Origin: Dehalococcoidia bacterium UBA1123
GTDB lineage: Bacteria; Chloroflexota; Dehalococcoidia; Lucifugimonadales; UBA1123
Length of the DNA stretch: 7,120 nt
NCBI GenBank assembly: GCA_002313895.1
Contig: DCAW01000156.1
Location: 2,485-9,604 of the forward strand
Direction of reading: 5' to 3'
The position numbers and the translations under genes were made by a program. Under the pieces are notes generated by a model. That model searched no databases. It saw only the letters and a program-made list of their open reading frames with translations, and was not told the DNA's origin. Positions 5,488-7,120 of this stretch are shown here, piece by piece; positions within the stretch are counted from its first letter, which is position 1; each line of letters opens with the position of its first letter.

Positions 5488-7120
5488 CTAACGACTCGAA
5501 ATGGAGATATGTTGGTCTGCCTGCACGTTGTTCAAAATATTGATCTCACCATTGACCCATTCGGTACGAACCTCGTCGATGATCGTGGCCACGCCTACAC
5601 CGAAGTGAGCAATCCTGCCTGGCTCTTGGGTCACATAATTAGTTGACGCGTGTAATTCCCTCATCTGTGTAACGTTGCCGGTAGTGACATACACCCGCGA
5701 ACCAATACCGTCACGGTGAAGTGGGGGCCTACCTTCCAGTGTTATTTTGAGCCAGTGGTTTCCATTTAGGGTATCATTGCGAAGCAGCGCGGGTGCACCG
5801 GGATTACGAGTCGACGTAGCGCCGTCGACGACGTACTCGTGATTGTTGGTTATGAAGATATCCAGATCGCCATCGTTATCGAAATCGAACAGGATGACCC
5901 CTCTGCCCTGCCCCTTGTTACCGGCGCCTACCTCCTGGGCGACCTCCTCGAAGCTCCCATCGCCCAGATTTTTGAACAACCGGGCAGGCTGATTGTTGAA
6001 TTCCATCGGGTCGCCTTCTCGTTCGTTCTGGATCCAGCCATTTACATGGTACAGATCTAAGTCGCCATCGTTGTCCAGGTCGCCGAAGCTAGCACCCCAT
6101 CCAAAGCTACCCTCTCGGACACCCGCTTCGCTAGTAACGTCGGTAAATGCCATCCCCGCGTCGTTGCGATATAAACGGTTGCCGGTCCCTCTATCGCTCG
6201 CCTTCGCAGGGTCGGTCTGACCGAAAATGCTCGAGATGAACCAGTCGAGGTCGCCATCGTTGTCGTAGTCACCAATTGCGGATCCCATACCGTTTTCGTC
6301 GGTCAAGACATCGGTGGCGCCAGCCGCGATTTCGAACACTCCATCGCCGACATTCAGGTAAACCCGCGACATCCCGTAGTCGGCAACAACGGCCAGATCA
6401 GTAAGGCCGTCGCCGTTCAGATCGGCGAACCTTGGGGCGAAAACCCACAAATCGAGCTTACGTACTTTGCGGAACTCGTATAGTTCCAGACGACGTTGTC
6501 CGTTGTTACGGTACATGAACAGAGGCGTAAAGCCGCTCCCCCCCGTCATCGGATCTTGCCTCACCTGTGACGCACCTGTCTCCAACTTCGTAGAAGCGTC
6601 GTACGCTTGCGCTCTTTCAGAGTTCCACTCGCCAAGTACCAGCTCAAGCATCCCATCGTTGTTCACATCGCCCCAGCTCGGGCTCGTTGCGAATGTCTTT
6701 GGTTCGGTCAACATAGTGGCGTCCACGGCGAACTGCCCCGTTCCCCCGTTGATCAAGAGGTAATGCGGTGCCTTTTGGTTGGCGACCACAATGTCTATGT
6801 CCCCATCGTTGTCAAAATCGGCCGCCGCCGCCGCTGCTCCCAGCTTTGTTGGCAGGTCGGCCCCCCTCGCTTTCGACTCTTCGGTGAACGTACCGTCACC
6901 CTGATTCATGTACAGTAAGCTGGGCGCCTCGCCGCCGCGCAGGACGAACAAATCGACCCAACCGTCGCCATCAAAGTCCTCGGCGACAGCCCCAGCAATC
7001 ATATCAGCTGGCTCGGTCTTGCCGAAGAGCGGATCTGGGACGGTGTGCAAGTACGTGATCCCCGCGATGCGGGTCACGTCCGTAAACACCATCGAGTTCA
7101 CTCTGTCGCCGGGGTCTGAT
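5488..7120 (-). CDS. FG-GAP/VCBS repeat protein with C-terminal ASPIC/UnbV domain (CRTAC1-like), 5' end outside the window
   Basis: The frame is still open at the window edge. The first start inside is GTG at 7101 (537 residues), but it gives no signal peptide, and the codons before it (SDPGDR) read on naturally, so the true start lies beyond 7120. Numbering from 7101, an FTDVT motif (6-10) opens the domain. Seven Ca-binding-type DxDxDGxxD loops follow at 42-50, 95-103, 145-153 (DVNNDGMLE), 227-235, 278-286, 341-349 and 406-414, consistent with a seven-bladed propeller. Residues about 448-536 form an ASPIC/UnbV domain (NHWLKITLEG, RDGIGSRV, then FGVG and EWVNGE). Such proteins are usually exported and bind calcium; partners are unknown. 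A second FTDVTSEAG motif at 319-327 shows an internal duplication. The gene converges on the PD40 lipoprotein gene with a 166-base gap. Confidence 0.87.
   Translation of the reverse strand, partial: SDPGDRVNSMVFTDVTRIAGITYLHTVPDPLFGKTEPADMIAGAVAEDFDGDGWVDLFVLRGGEAPSLLYMNQGDGTFTEESKARGADLPTKLGAAAAAADFDNDGDIDIVVANQKAPHYLLINGGTGQFAVDATMLTEPKTFATSPSWGDVNNDGMLELVLGEWNSERAQAYDASTKLETGASQVRQDPMTGGSGFTPLFMYRNNGQRRLELYEFRKVRKLDLWVFAPRFADLNGDGLTDLAVVADYGMSRVYLNVGDGVFEIAAGATDVLTDENGMGSAIGDYDNDGDLDWFISSIFGQTDPAKASDRGTGNRLYRNDAGMAFTDVTSEAGVREGSFGWGASFGDLDNDGDLDLYHVNGWIQNEREGDPMEFNNQPARLFKNLGDGSFEEVAQEVGAGNKGQGRGVILFDFDNDGDLDIFITNNHEYVVDGATSTRNPGAPALLRNDTLNGNHWLKITLEGRPPLHRDGIGSRVYVTTGNVTQMRELHASTNYVTQEPGRIAHFGVGVATIIDEVRTEWVNGEINILNNVQADQHISISSR

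Noticed and set aside
5839..6220. Short + strand frames inside the FG-GAP gene
   Set aside because: They are antisense to the repeated DxDxDG codons, whose reverse complement recurs and keeps frames open. No independent evidence supports them.

Overview
The window looks like accessory DNA from a free-living bacterium. A short mannonate dehydratase-like enzyme, a VOC/glyoxalase protein, a PD40 lipoprotein and a CRTAC1-like FG-GAP protein occur side by side. Together with fairly high GC and E. coli-like promoter and Shine-Dalgarno sequences, this would fit an uncultured Chloroflexota (SAR202/Dehalococcoidia-like) genome. That placement is an inference from gene content only; nothing in the window fixes the taxonomy.

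Layout. Bases 1-117 are the last 38 codons of an unrecognised + strand gene. A good promoter (241-269) and ribosome site (289-294) precede a mannonate dehydratase-like TIM-barrel gene (304-1266, +). Next comes a gap holding a small hairpin and then a strong terminator oriented for the - strand (1497-1537). The terminator closes a well-formed but unrecognised 73-residue gene (1556-1777, -). Upstream of that gene, also on the - strand, lies a decayed ISAs1-family transposase (about 1911-2389). It has one frameshift and is cut after its first third. Its end is fused in frame to a segment that resembles the C-terminus of the 73-residue protein.

Bases 2404-2716 contain no convincing gene but do contain a textbook consensus promoter (TTGACA, 16 bp, TATAAT; 2480-2507, +). 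The VOC-domain gene follows (2717-3073, +). Its final quarter does not look like the family, so it is probably truncated. A large gene (3096-5321, +) encodes a predicted lipoprotein with twelve TolB/PD40 blades at an exact 44-residue period, arranged as 6 + 6 around a short Pro/Ser/Thr linker. Converging on it is the 3' end of an exported FG-GAP/VCBS seven-motif protein with a C-terminal ASPIC/UnbV domain (5488 to beyond 7120, -). The 166-base gap between these two genes shows no convincing terminator.

How they fit together. Only the sugar-acid enzyme has a clear catabolic role (hexuronate breakdown). The two convergent genes both encode probable cell-surface beta-propellers of unrelated repeat families. 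The central part (about 1500-2700) has been rearranged by an insertion sequence and is the least ordinary piece of the window. No CRISPR array, tRNA, rRNA or recognised defence system was seen.
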